Shown here: positions 47,201-56,423 of the stretch, piece by piece
How positions within the stretch are numbered: position 1 is the stretch's first letter
Layout of the letters: each line of letters starts with the position of its first letter
Source of the DNA: Dyadobacter flavalbus
GTDB taxonomy: Bacteria; Bacteroidota; Bacteroidia; Cytophagales; Spirosomataceae
Length of the DNA stretch: 64,000 nt
Direction: 5' to 3'
NCBI RefSeq assembly: GCF_006149045.1
Contig: NZ_VBSN01000071.1
Coordinates: 124,001-188,000, forward strand
Made by a program: the position numbers and the translations under genes
Notes under the pieces: model-generated
Databases searched by the model: none
What the model saw: only the letters and a program-made list of their open reading frames with translations
Told to the model about the DNA's origin: nothing

Positions 47201-48085
47201 GGCAGTACTGCCATCGGTTTTCCAGAGCTCATTGCCGTTTACGCCGTCATTGGCTGAAAAATAAAGTTCATTTCCGACATTGGCGAGGTTATCTGCGCCG
47301 GATGTAAATTTCTTGACAAGCGTAACCGGAGTGGTATTATTTGCTTTGAACAAGGCAGTACCTGAAGGCAAAACCTGCTTAAAGTATACGTTACCACCAG
47401 CAGCTACCAGTGGAGCAGAAGGGTTGGAGCCGGAAGTATTGGTGATGGCAACCGTACCTGCCGCAGTGCCATCACTTTTATAAAGAATTAATTTGCCAAG
47501 ATAATCCTCTATTAAAAAGTACAGCATGCCGTTCAGGCTGACTGCATGTTTAACAGCCAAACCAAAGTCATGATAAAACGATTTCACCAAAACAGTTCCA
47601 GCTACAGTTCCATCCGTTTTCATCAATCCATCCCTGCCTCCGAAATACAATATGCCGTTTACATTCACAAATACTTCGGTGCCATAAGGTATTTCAAACA
47701 GTTGCAGCAGGGAAGCTGTACCTGTCTGGCCAGCATCCAGTTTGTACAAATAAATCAGGCCACTTTCCAATTCCACTACAAAGTAGATTTTTTCGCCTGA
47801 ATAGGTGAGGCGTCTTACAGAATTGCCGTAGGGAGAAGCTTCGGTGATTTCTTTTATCAGGACAGTTCCGGCGGCAGTTCCATCACTTTTCCAGATTCCT
47901 TTCTTTTGTAAACCGTTGTCAGCAATCATGTAGACCATGTTACCAACTCCAATCGATTCATAAATGCGCAGCCCATTGCTGGCAGGGCCTGTCACGTTAA
48001 TGTCTTTTACAAGACCTTTTTCCTGTGCAAGCAGAGGCTGCATACCTGACAGGAGCATGGCTAAATACAGTACAATTCTTTTCAT
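44219..48085 (-). CDS. Large secreted repeat protein with malectin, DNRLRE and type IX sorting domains
   Basis: A 1288-residue protein, probably surface-exposed or released. After the signal peptide (ending LLAQ, about 21) come about 17 repeats (30-850) built on (E/L)W(K)(S/T)DGTxxGTxLVK, spaced about 45-50 residues apart, as expected of propeller-like ELWxxDGT proteins. Residues about 860-1016 resemble a malectin carbohydrate-binding domain (IRINAGGQDF, VYLHFAETYF, IDFLTG). About 1017-1180 is a DNRLRE (CBM96-like) domain (ADAYVRDGSYSATNYG, SYIRFQLP). The last 80 residues are a type A C-terminal signal (YPNPV, then STGIYMLKI, KMLV) for type IX secretion. It may bind polysaccharide on surfaces or in biofilm. 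No catalytic residues are seen. Confidence 0.88.
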   Translation of the reverse strand: MKRIVLYLAMLLSGMQPLLAQEKGLVKDINVTGPASNGLRIYESIGVGNMVYMIADNGLQKKGIWKSDGTAAGTVLIKEITEASPYGNSVRRLTYSGEKIYFVVELESGLIYLYKLDAGQTGTASLLQLFEIPYGTEVFVNVNGILYFGGRDGLMKTDGTVAGTVLVKSFYHDFGLAVKHAVSLNGMLYFLIEDYLGKLILYKSDGTAAGTVAITNTSGSNPSAPLVAAGGNVYFKQVLPSGTALFKANNTTPVTLVKKFTSGADNLANVGNELYFSANDGVNGNELWKTDGSTAGTVLVKNINPGAASSDPSMLRAADGQLFFVANDGTHGRELWRSGGTASSTKLVRDIRAGELNSDIKELTAVGSKAAFVANDGSGEKLWQSNGDVYSTKILADVTASRLLNVNGTLYFNGNAGSGLELFKSTMVTGGTSAVTNIAKAGSMPLHFTAVNGVSYFTADDGIHGRELWKTDGSTAGTVLVRDAISGANSSNPEQITNVNGTAFFVGGNGSQVHSLWKSGGTTATTIKVKDFTKADTLQGLINVNGTLFFGIINGTSSMQLWKSDGSTAGTLLVKTFPQTSTFSPVTMNGQVYFGAYDGINSIDLWKSNGTAQGTVLVKDVTPNWGESMYRSIAVKGNFIYYITSKANRSSVDRFLVKSDGTAEGTTIIKQFNPYEDYFSKFTVVNDLLFFVVWDGAAFDDIFGEVVWRTDGTEQGTFPLTKLRSDDGDPSIHTHDMLALNGFFYFVPDLQGEIWKSDGTVEGTQQVTNIGSQANGANIRHVTVIGETLYFSATNEQSGREVWKTNGTAQTTSLAYDMNPNGSTLFYDMGALNNQLLISADNGMYGAELFQYKDAVPMANTIRINAGGQDFTTATKKLFIADKYYAGIDRTSSVASGDILNTTNDVLYQSARCSPSFSYNIPVPNGTFDVYLHFAETYFGAPGKKGGKGSRQFHVNMEGSRKLTNYDIFAKAGGAMLATAETFTVNVTDGMLNIDFLTGAADLPRVSAIEVIPATQSLNAVADAYVRDGSYSATNYGNLPELDVKSAAGDASIKRSSYIRFQLPQTVNAGSAKLRIYGHNHENSKDIYVHAYGVDNDSWTENGISKNNAPAASTASLGSVAVNDKYKYYEIDVTSYVKAQQASGSNLVTLLLADPNNRNTRLVFNSKENSANPPQLVIQPASVSNSSARLNQEGIMAENAQAEQGSSIYPNPVKKQFTVSLSMQHAGPISFELVSSAGKGYAVRTTQDAKAGEKAEVNISDLTLSTGIYMLKIQSQAATEVIKMLVTE

Positions 48086-48735
48086 GGTTTTCTGGTTAGA
48101 TGTTGCGTTCGTTTTTCAGGTTTCATGTACAATAAGGAATTGATCAATTAAACTTTCTAATTGTTGATGGCCAGGCTTATATTTTTTGCAAGCCGTTATT
48201 CAGACAGCGCCGCCTAACGGATCGTACAATTATGGTAAAACCATTAAGTTATAATTATTTACTTTAAGTTACTGATATAATCCGTTCAGAATCTTGTAAA
48301 TACTACAAAGTTTTTTAAATAAATCAGAATAGTTAGAATAGCAGCTTATAACTTCTTTGGTAGCTAGGAAGATTTCCCGTTATGCTGAAAAAGTGAACGG
48401 GAAAATATGATAATGCAGGCAAGTTTTACCGGCAAGAAAAAGAGGGTGAAGCTTCCTTCCATTTAGACCGGGTTTTCTCTGGTTCTATTCCAAAGTGTTT
48501 GTAGCAGAACTTAAAAGCTCGGCTATGAACAAAACCAGTAAAAATCATCCTCAGAAGTTGGTTGGTTAGTCGTTGCTTTATTTTCATTTTCCGGGAGTTT
48601 TGTTTGAACGTTTGTTTTATTAACAAAAAGCATCTTAATTTTAACAATGCGCTCGCCTTGCCTCGTAACCCGGCAGCCCTGGGTTTAAGTAAGTTCCTGG
48701 CTTACTATCTTACAACAGACTTTTCAACCAAGCAT
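48086..48735. other. Divergent intergenic region, cargo gene and PAS kinase
   Basis: A 650-base AT-rich gap between divergent genes. For the kinase, TTTG at 48611-48614 and TAATTTTA at 48636-48643 with a 21-base spacer are a possible but imperfect promoter, about 95 bases before the ATG at 48736. The kinase frame is open further upstream from a TTG at 48562, but those residues do not look like protein. No RNA gene or repeat was recognised. Confidence 0.5.
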
Positions 48736-51700
48736 ATGGCCTTCTCTTCCCGTCCCGACAGCGTACCCGAAATTACTACGCCGCAGGATTATCAAACCTT
48801 TCTGGAATCATTTGCACAGGCAATCTGGGAAACCGATTCTCTTGGTCAAATTATTTCCGATTCTCCGGGCTGGCGGGCTTATGTTGGCCAAAGTCTGAAT
48901 GAATGGTTAAGCCTTGGTTGGACAGGGGCCGTCCATCCCGGTGAGCGCAGCTATACAGAACATCAGTGGCAAAAATCAATTGCCCGGCAGCAGCCATTCG
49001 ATGCCGAGTTATGCCTTACGCGTCCCGGTGGTGGCTGGCAACGGGCGGTTGTGAAGGCAAGTCCACTTTTCAATGCCGATGGATCTGTAAAGAAGTGGCT
49101 GGGCGCTGTTATCGGTATTCATGAGAAAAAGCAGGAAGATCAATGCATCCGGCATGCCGGGCAGCCACAGCCCGGGCAGCAGGAATCAGGCTTTATGACT
49201 GGGCCTGAGCTCAACCAGCGCCTTGTCCAGGCAACACTTGACAGTTCTCTGGATGTGATTCAGGTCTTCAGCGCAGTGCGCGATGAGGCTGGCCGAATTG
49301 TCGATTTTGTCTGGTTGATAAACAACAGGAAAGCCGTTGAGCAGAATGGGGATGTAATTGGCAAAAGCCTCCTGAAACAAAACCCGGGTGTCGTCCCGAC
49401 CGGCATTTTTGATCACATGGTACGGGTAACCCAGACCGGCCTGCCTTATGAAGGTGAGCAGTACTACGAGCATGAACAGTTCAGTGGCTGGTTTTATCAG
49501 GCGCTGGTCAAATCTGATGATGGAGTGGCCATGACCACCCGCAATATTACCAAGGAAAAGCAAGCCCAACTGGCCCTGCAGCAGAGCGAGTTCAACCTTG
49601 GCGAAAAGATAGCGGAACTCGAAAAAAACAATGCGTTGCTGCGGTCCACCGAAGAAGTGGCCCATACGGGTAGCTATGAAGCCGACCTGTTGCAGGACAA
49701 ATTCCATTTTTCAGAGGGTATGTACCGGCTTTTCGGGGAAGCACCCGGCGCGATTATCCCTTCGCTGGCCTGGATAGACAGCCGGTCGTACCCGGATGAC
49801 ATCGAGCAGGTGAGAAACATTCTGAATCAGGCCATTGCCAGCAAACAACCTTATTTTTACCACCGGAGGATTTATCATAAAGACGGTGACCTGCGTACTC
49901 TGGAAGCCCACGGCAGGGTAATATGCGACCAGACCGGAACTGCCGTCAAATTGATTGGACTGGTTCAGGATATTACCGAACGCCAGCAGGCACAGCAGCA
50001 GCTGACAGAAGCCAAAGATCTGCTGCAAACCATCCTTGATAGTTCACCCAATGCAATTACCGCCTATAAGCCTGTGTATAAAAACACTAAGCTGGATGAT
50101 TTCAGGATTGTCTTTGTCAATGCCTTTACCGAAAAAACAGCGGGGATCAATCCAATGGGACAATTACTGACCCAAACTTTCCCTACCGCCAGACTAAACG
50201 GGCTGTTCGACCAGTTGAAGATCGTGCTTGAGCATGGACAGAGCCTGGATTTTGAACTTTGGTACGAAGGTGAAGGAATGCACCACTGGTTCCGTGTGAT
50301 TGCCGTACCAATGAAAGGCATGGTGCTGGTAACCATCGAAGACGTGACGAGCCGCAAACAGTCCGAGCAGCAGCTGAAAGCCAGCAAAGACCTCGTGCAG
50401 ACTGTGTTCGACGTTTCGTTGAATCCGATTGCCTTCCACAAAGCCGTGCGGAATGCAGCAGGAAACATTGTTGACTTCGAATTTCAGCTGGAAAACCGGA
50501 AAGCGCGCAAATATGCCATGGAAGACCGGAGAGGACAGCGTTTTTCGGAAGCATACCCGGGCATAGAAAATTCCCTTGTGTTCAAACTGTACTGCGATGT
50601 TGTAGAAACGGGTAACGAATTGAACACCGAAGTTCAACTGAATCTGAAAGGCACCGACCGTTGGTTTCACCTGATGGCAGTAAAGCTAGACGACGGCTTG
50701 GTGGCAACAGCACTTGACGTAACCGAACGCAAAAAAGCAGAGGAAGAAATCCTTCGCCTGAAGGAAGAAGTGGCCCGGAAAGCAACGGATAAATTCCAGC
50801 TGATCTTTAATTCCATTGCCGAAGGATTCTGCATTCTTGAACTGCTTTACGATGAAGAAGGCAAAGCCATTGATTTCCGCTTTGCAGAAGTCAACCCTGC
50901 TTTCGAACACCAGACAGGTTTGAAAAATGTATCCGGTAAAACATTCAGAACGGTGACTGCTGCGGAGCCTCAATGGATGGAAACCTATGATAGAGTGGTA
51001 AAAACCGGGGAGTGCACCCATTTTGAAGATTATCATAAAGGAACCGGCCGGTGGTATCAGGTAAATGCCTCCCGCATTGGCAACAGCCCGGCACTGGCAG
51101 TAGTTTTCCAGAACATTACCGAACGTAAACAACGGGAATCCAGCCTGGCTTTTCTGACGAGTTTGATGAGTGATTTTGCACCACTCAGTTCGGTCGACGA
51201 AATCATGGACATGGCAGCACGGCGCATTACCGAACACCTGAATTTGTCACACTGCACATTTGTACGGATTGACCCCGAGGCCTGGCAATTCACCATCCTT
51301 TACGACAGTCGTCCGGCAGGACTTCCCGGCATGACAGGGACATACAATCTGGCCGATTTTCATACCGAGGAAGAATACCGGCTGCTGGCTTCGGGGCGTT
51401 CCATGATTGTGAACGATGTGGATGATGGTACCCGCTCCGCCAGTCAAGTAGCGGCATTTGAAGCAATCAACGTCCGTTCACTGATCAACACGCCCTATTT
51501 GCACAACGGCCGGTGGGTGTTTGACCTCGGTGTAACCCGCAGCACGCCCGGTATATGGCATCCCTACGAAGTCGATCTGTTGAAGGAAGTTTCCAGCCGC
51601 GTTTGGCTTAGACTGGAACGGGCCCAGGCCGAAGAAGCCTTACGCAAATCCGAAGCGAAATTCAGACGGCTGAGCGACAGCGGACTGGTAGCCGTAGCTT

Positions 51701-53469
51701 TCTTTGATATTTACGGGGCCATTGTGGAAGCAAACGATGCCTTTCTGACGATGCTTGGTGTTGACCGGGAGGAGTTAAATTCGCAGAAAGTCCGCTGGAA
51801 TGTATACACACCCGAAGAGTGGCTGCCACGGACCTGGCAAGCCATTGATGAATTCAGGAAAACAGGTACCATCAAACCCTACGAAAAACAGTTTTATCAC
51901 TCAAGCGGAGCGTTGCGATGGGGGATTTTTGCGGGTGCTACCCTGGAAGATGACAGGATGGGCGTTTCCCTGGTTATAGATATTACAGATCGTAAACGTG
52001 CCGAAGAAGCACTGCGCAAGAGTGAGGAACACACACGTCTGGCTATGGAAGCCGTTGACATGGCTACCTGGGAATGGAGCCTGCTGAACGATCAGGTGTT
52101 CTGGAACGAGCAGCACTTCCGGTTGCTGGGTATGCCCGTGCAAACCGAGCCTCTCTATACAGATGCCTTTCTGAGCCGGCTTCATCCGGAGGATCAGCAA
52201 TGGGTTAAGGCCGAACTGGTCCGTGCCATTGAAGAGCAAGGCTTGTTTGATGCCGAGTTCCGAATCGTGCGCGACGATGGTGTGATACGCTGGATGAGTG
52301 GCTACGGTCGGATCACGGCACAGCAAGTGGGCAAACCAACCCAAATGAGTGGGGTCATGTTTGATATCAATGACCGCAAAGAGGTGGAAGTTGCGCTTAA
52401 AAGATCTCAGGAACGGTTGCAGAAAGCCATTTCCATTGAAACTGTGGGTATGATTTTCTTTGACCTCCATGGCATCATCCATGATGCAAACACCGCTTTT
52501 GAACAAATAAGCGGTATAAGCTGTGATGATCTGGTGAGTGGAAAAGTCCAATGGGACGAATTAACCCCGCCTGAATTCCTGGAAGTAAGCCTGAATGCCA
52601 TGAACGAACTGATCACGACCGGAAAGAGCGCACCTTATGAGAAAGAATATATTCGTCCGGACGGTTCCAGATGGTGGGGCCAGTTTGCCGGCAAACGGCT
52701 CAGCGAAAATGAAATTGTAGAGTTCGTGATTGACATCACTGCCAGTAAAAAGGCGCAGCAGGCGCTGCAGGAAGCCGACCGCCGAAAAGACGAGTTTCTG
52801 GCTATGCTGGCCCATGAACTACGCAATCCCATGTCCACCATCCGTACAGGGCTTAACATCCTGGCATTATCCACGCCCAATGAGATTACCGGTTCGACTT
52901 TGGTCATGATGAACCGGCAAACCGACCATCTGGTCCGGATGGTGGACGATTTGCTGGATGTAAGCCGCATAACCCGTGGTAAAATCGAGCTCAGAAAAGA
53001 GCGTGTGGATCTGGTGGAAATTGTACGCCAGGCGGTAGAGCATATGCAACCGGTATTTCTTCAGCACGGAAAGACGCTTCATGTTGATCTGCCCGCAGCC
53101 GTTATTGGAATGGATGGTGATCCTACCCGGCTTAATCAGGTGGTGACAAACCTGTTGACCAACGGTGTCCGCTATACCGGCGAAAAGGGAGAAGTCTGGA
53201 TAAGCCTGCAGAACAACGACAGGGAAGCGATCCTCCAGGTGCGAGATAATGGCATTGGCCTGGCCAGTGACCAGCTTTCGGCCATTTTCGGAATGTTTGT
53301 GCAGGTAGACAATTCGCTGGCCCGTTCCCGCGGAGGACTGGGTATGGGCCTAACATTAGTCCAGCGGCTGGTACAGATGCACGACGGAGAAGTACAGGCC
53401 CAAAGTGAGGGTACAGGCAAAGGCAGCACCTTTATAGTCCGCCTGCCAACTTGGAGCCGCAGTGTCTGA
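48736..53469 (+). CDS. Soluble multi-PAS/GAF sensor histidine kinase
   Basis: A 1577-residue kinase without transmembrane segments, so it senses cytoplasmic signals. I read nine PAS domains (about 15-135, 160-290, 300-420, 425-545, 548-670, 685-795, 975-1100, 1095-1220, 1225-1345), many ending in the PAC pattern (DITERxxAE), and one GAF domain (about 800-965). HisKA follows, with phospho-acceptor His1360 in LAHELRNP, then HATPase_c with N box (NLLTNGVRYTG), G1 (DNGIGLA) and G2 (GGLGMGLTL). It ends there: no receiver domain, so a separate response regulator is needed, and none lies nearby. The ATG at 48736 was chosen over an upstream TTG. The paralogous PAS modules suggest growth by tandem duplication. 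Ligands are unknown. Confidence 0.92.
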   Translation: MAFSSRPDSVPEITTPQDYQTFLESFAQAIWETDSLGQIISDSPGWRAYVGQSLNEWLSLGWTGAVHPGERSYTEHQWQKSIARQQPFDAELCLTRPGGGWQRAVVKASPLFNADGSVKKWLGAVIGIHEKKQEDQCIRHAGQPQPGQQESGFMTGPELNQRLVQATLDSSLDVIQVFSAVRDEAGRIVDFVWLINNRKAVEQNGDVIGKSLLKQNPGVVPTGIFDHMVRVTQTGLPYEGEQYYEHEQFSGWFYQALVKSDDGVAMTTRNITKEKQAQLALQQSEFNLGEKIAELEKNNALLRSTEEVAHTGSYEADLLQDKFHFSEGMYRLFGEAPGAIIPSLAWIDSRSYPDDIEQVRNILNQAIASKQPYFYHRRIYHKDGDLRTLEAHGRVICDQTGTAVKLIGLVQDITERQQAQQQLTEAKDLLQTILDSSPNAITAYKPVYKNTKLDDFRIVFVNAFTEKTAGINPMGQLLTQTFPTARLNGLFDQLKIVLEHGQSLDFELWYEGEGMHHWFRVIAVPMKGMVLVTIEDVTSRKQSEQQLKASKDLVQTVFDVSLNPIAFHKAVRNAAGNIVDFEFQLENRKARKYAMEDRRGQRFSEAYPGIENSLVFKLYCDVVETGNELNTEVQLNLKGTDRWFHLMAVKLDDGLVATALDVTERKKAEEEILRLKEEVARKATDKFQLIFNSIAEGFCILELLYDEEGKAIDFRFAEVNPAFEHQTGLKNVSGKTFRTVTAAEPQWMETYDRVVKTGECTHFEDYHKGTGRWYQVNASRIGNSPALAVVFQNITERKQRESSLAFLTSLMSDFAPLSSVDEIMDMAARRITEHLNLSHCTFVRIDPEAWQFTILYDSRPAGLPGMTGTYNLADFHTEEEYRLLASGRSMIVNDVDDGTRSASQVAAFEAINVRSLINTPYLHNGRWVFDLGVTRSTPGIWHPYEVDLLKEVSSRVWLRLERAQAEEALRKSEAKFRRLSDSGLVAVAFFDIYGAIVEANDAFLTMLGVDREELNSQKVRWNVYTPEEWLPRTWQAIDEFRKTGTIKPYEKQFYHSSGALRWGIFAGATLEDDRMGVSLVIDITDRKRAEEALRKSEEHTRLAMEAVDMATWEWSLLNDQVFWNEQHFRLLGMPVQTEPLYTDAFLSRLHPEDQQWVKAELVRAIEEQGLFDAEFRIVRDDGVIRWMSGYGRITAQQVGKPTQMSGVMFDINDRKEVEVALKRSQERLQKAISIETVGMIFFDLHGIIHDANTAFEQISGISCDDLVSGKVQWDELTPPEFLEVSLNAMNELITTGKSAPYEKEYIRPDGSRWWGQFAGKRLSENEIVEFVIDITASKKAQQALQEADRRKDEFLAMLAHELRNPMSTIRTGLNILALSTPNEITGSTLVMMNRQTDHLVRMVDDLLDVSRITRGKIELRKERVDLVEIVRQAVEHMQPVFLQHGKTLHVDLPAAVIGMDGDPTRLNQVVTNLLTNGVRYTGEKGEVWISLQNNDREAILQVRDNGIGLASDQLSAIFGMFVQVDNSLARSRGGLGMGLTLVQRLVQMHDGEVQAQSEGTGKGSTFIVRLPTWSRSV

Positions 53470-53781
53470 GCCTGGAAGCAAGGCAGCGTCTTCACCGGTT
53501 GGGCTTTATGTCTCAGTAACATTTGACGGAGGAGTTCCGGAGATCAGTCTACATTTGAAAAGTAATAGTAACAAGTTGAAGCTGTTAAGTAAAACAGTAA
53601 TTCAGAATTAATCAAAATTTGGCTGTACAACACTTATTATGTTTACCAAGACGTTTGGAATATACGTTGACGAAAGGTTAATTTTTGTCACAGAAGCAGC
53701 CTAGAGTAAATTCAACCTTTGAAAAGAAAAATGTATAAACCTGGTTCAGCAACATACGAGTTCATTTTGTCCTGCCTGTTT
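53470..53781. other. Intergenic region upstream of the esterase lipoprotein
   Basis: A gap of about 310 bases with two weak promoter candidates: TACATTTG at 53550-53557, and TTTG at 53654-53657 with TAATTTTTG at 53679-53687 (one base too long in the -7 box). No gene seen. Confidence 0.4.
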
Positions 53782-53796
53782 ATGACTGTAAAAGCA

Positions 53797-54933
53797 ATGC
53801 GGCTTCGAATAGGCTGTATCTATTCGATGATATGGATCAGTTTTTATGTGCTGACCGGCTGCTCTTCCCGCCGGGATCTGAATCCGATTGATAATCCGGA
53901 TATTTCAGTTGATACCTTCAAACTTCTGGATTGTAATTCCATATTAAGTGATCCGGCTATTTCTGACACTGCCTTAATCCGGATAAAAGATAAATTATTT
54001 TCTGAGTCAAAAAGGTTTAAACAAGAAAGTATTATACCGATTGATCGTATTCAGGACGTGAAAGGCATTTACCGTACAGCCAACAATTACATCGGCCAGT
54101 CAATAAACCTGAATTATACATTTACCGCTATACATAACGACACCTTAAAAAGAAGACCCTTTATTATGTTTATGCATGAAGGAGCTTTTCTTTACGGTTC
54201 AATGGATAATGAACTGGGAAAGGCACATGCTTTTGCTCAAAGAGGATTTGCAGCTGCATCAATCAATTACAGACTTGGCTTTAACGGAGGACAGGAGAGT
54301 AATATCTGCGGAAGCAATAAACAGGAAATTATCATGGCCATTTATCGATCCGTGCAGGATGGCTATGCCGCGCTCGGCTATTTTCTGCAAAGATCAAAAG
54401 AGTTTGGCATTGATGAATCTCAGATTTTTCTGGCAGGAAGTAGTGCCGGTGCGATTGCCATTGCGGCAATGGTGTACATGAACGAATCCGATTTTGAAGC
54501 GCTTGAACCGGGAATTGTAAAGTTGCTGGGTAAATTGGATCCCTGTGACATCTCTTCCAGAGTTAACATACGGGCATTGTTGACCAATACAGGTTTTGGC
54601 TTGTTAAACAGTACATACATAACCAAGGCAAATGCCCGACCAACACTGTTTTTTCAAAGATCGGGAGACAATATACTGCCTTATGAAAAAGGCAACATAT
54701 TCTTTTGCCCTTTGTATCCTGCCATATGTGGTGCAAAGACAACCTCGGAAAAATTAAAAGATTTGAAAATCCCTTTTGAATTAAATTTTGAGCCTGAACA
54801 GGGACATAATCTGAATTATTCGGAGACTTATGTAATTGATCGTTACATTCAGTTTATAGGCCGGATCTGGAGTAGAAATAAAAGGCAGGTTATCAATGAA
54901 AGATACAAAGTTGTATCGGATCAAAGCCTGTAG
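53797..54933 (+). CDS. Alpha/beta-hydrolase esterase lipoprotein (BD-FAE/carboxylesterase-like)
   Basis: A 378-residue protein if started at the ATG at 53797, which gives a compact lipoprotein signal (MRLRIG... FYVLTGC, Cys22); ATGs at 53782 and 53731 are in frame but leave a long n-region. The hydrolase part shows an oxyanion stretch HEGAFLYG (127-134, where HGGAF is usual), nucleophile Ser216 in GSSAG, acid candidate Asp291 (RSGDNIL) and His337 (EQGHNLNY). Six Cys in the mature part are more than usual for a periplasmic esterase. It probably sits on the outer membrane and hydrolyses a carboxyl ester. Composition is AT-richer than the kinase gene before it. It is convergent with the acyltransferase gene, stop to stop 21 bases apart. 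Confidence 0.75.
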   Translation: MRLRIGCIYSMIWISFYVLTGCSSRRDLNPIDNPDISVDTFKLLDCNSILSDPAISDTALIRIKDKLFSESKRFKQESIIPIDRIQDVKGIYRTANNYIGQSINLNYTFTAIHNDTLKRRPFIMFMHEGAFLYGSMDNELGKAHAFAQRGFAAASINYRLGFNGGQESNICGSNKQEIIMAIYRSVQDGYAALGYFLQRSKEFGIDESQIFLAGSSAGAIAIAAMVYMNESDFEALEPGIVKLLGKLDPCDISSRVNIRALLTNTGFGLLNSTYITKANARPTLFFQRSGDNILPYEKGNIFFCPLYPAICGAKTTSEKLKDLKIPFELNFEPEQGHNLNYSETYVIDRYIQFIGRIWSRNKRQVINERYKVVSDQSL

Positions 54934-54954
54934 ATAAAACAAAAGTTTAGCTGA

Positions 54955-56067
54955 TTATTTTATATTCATCGCTTTCAATAAGTATAAATGTGATTTTTGT
55001 TCCAGATACTTGTAGGAAAGGTGAGACACGAAAAGTGTAGCTGATACGCTCAATAGCAATGCCGTAATGCCGCTGCTGTAAGCCGGGTAAGCAAGTTTAC
55101 CAAAACAGTATTTTATGGTTTCATATACCGGAAGATGCCAGAGGTAAATGGAAAAAGAAATTTCGCCCAGATAGACCAGCCAATAAGGGTAAGCTTTTGC
55201 TTTGTTCCGGCTGTAAAAGAGCAGTGCTGTAAATAACACTGCCATTGAAAAACCCCATTCATCAGGACCATGCCCGGCAAAGAAACCGGATAAGTATTGC
55301 CAAATTGCCAGCATGACAATGATAAACAACAAGTGTACTGAAGAAAACAGATTGCTTAAATGAGCTGAAAATAACTCGGAATTGTAAAGTAATCCTATCA
55401 GAATTCCATATACAAAATTCCAGATAACCGGATTGGTGATCAGGTTCAGATAGGGATATTTATAAAGCTGATTTTGAGTAGGGTCCAGCGTCAGGGTGCC
55501 ATATAATACAGGGATTACAATCAAAGTTGTAATGATCATAAAGGAAAAGAAATACCAGCGGTACTTCCCAAAAGAAAGCGAAAGCGCAGTTAATATATAA
55601 AAATAAATTTCATAATTCAGACTCCATCCAACCGATAAAGACGGGTATCCCCAATATGGCGGATCGGTGTTTTCCAGTGGAATAAACAACAGGCTGTCAA
55701 TTGCTTTTAAAACGGGTATCTGATCCAGTGAGAACCGGTAAGTGATGATCAGATAATAAATGGTTGCAAAAATATACAACGGCCATATCCTGATTATCCT
55801 TTTGATGAAAAACTCCAGAGTGGAAGGGAAAGTACCTGGCAGTTTTCTGGTAATAAGGACCATTATAAACCCGCTGATAATAAAAAAAAGATCAACACCG
55901 GCCGGGCCTGAATTAAACAGAAAATCTATTTCTTTTTTAAATGGATCATTTGGTATAAGGATTGGTTTCAGATGATAAACCATAATTATGAATGCTGCTA
56001 TCCCTCTTAAAGCTTGAATTACCTCTATTTTCACGGGCTTTTTTTCTGTTGAATTTATAATGCCCAT
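54955..56067 (-). CDS. Acyltransferase family 3 membrane protein
   Basis: A 370-residue integral membrane O-acyltransferase with about ten helices. The family markers are EVIQALRGIAAFIIMVYHL at the N-terminus (with the catalytic-type His in VYHL), FFIISGFIM and FFIKRIIRIWPLY. Such proteins transfer acetyl or succinyl groups to exopolysaccharide, O-antigen or similar glycans across the inner membrane. It is alone, AT-rich, and convergent with the esterase lipoprotein, so an add-and-remove pair acting on one glycan can be imagined, but nothing proves it. No cytoplasmic or periplasmic SGNH domain is fused. Confidence 0.9.
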   Translation of the reverse strand: MGIINSTEKKPVKIEVIQALRGIAAFIIMVYHLKPILIPNDPFKKEIDFLFNSGPAGVDLFFIISGFIMVLITRKLPGTFPSTLEFFIKRIIRIWPLYIFATIYYLIITYRFSLDQIPVLKAIDSLLFIPLENTDPPYWGYPSLSVGWSLNYEIYFYILTALSLSFGKYRWYFFSFMIITTLIVIPVLYGTLTLDPTQNQLYKYPYLNLITNPVIWNFVYGILIGLLYNSELFSAHLSNLFSSVHLLFIIVMLAIWQYLSGFFAGHGPDEWGFSMAVLFTALLFYSRNKAKAYPYWLVYLGEISFSIYLWHLPVYETIKYCFGKLAYPAYSSGITALLLSVSATLFVSHLSYKYLEQKSHLYLLKAMNIK

Positions 56068-56384
56068 GAATTGCCTGAAGTATTTGACGTAAGTAAAAGT
56101 TTAAAGCTTGGGGAAATTTGAGTATAGATCATCCGGTATGCATTAATTTGGGCCTAAGTACAAATTCGCTGAAAATTTGTAATCATTGTTTTTTAGAATA
56201 ATATCATAATTTTAAAATTCCCTAAGTTTTGCCATGAAGGAATTGTAAGTAATCAATGATTCTGACCGCAAGGTTGGAAGGATTATTGAAAAGTCGCCTT
56301 TTCTGGTCCGCAGAATTGCACTTTAATAAATTGAGTGTGTGCGTTGATCTTTCACCATTTCGTTCCAAAAGGTTTGTCCCGAAA
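56068..56384. other. AT-rich intergenic region between acyltransferase and tRNA-Ser
   Basis: About 320 bases with no gene that I can support. It lies downstream of the tRNA (minus strand) and upstream of the acyltransferase gene and should contain the acyltransferase promoter. I searched for copies of the tRNA 3' end as attachment-site remnants and saw none. Confidence 0.5.
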
Positions 56385-56419
56385 ATTAAAAATGCCCCTC
56401 CTGATAGCAGGAAGGGCAT
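56385..56419 (-). terminator. Terminator of tRNA-Ser
   Basis: ATGCCC/GGGCAT and TCCT/AGGA stack into one hairpin with a single mismatch and a 6-base loop, and on the minus strand it is followed by TTTTTAATTTT. It begins 4 bases after the tRNA 3' end. Confidence 0.8.
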
Positions 56420-56423
56420 AAGG

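Noticed and set aside
48562..48735. 58-codon N-terminal extension of the PAS kinase
   Set aside because: Starts at TTG, composition is not protein-like, and the possible promoter at 48611-48643 lies inside it.
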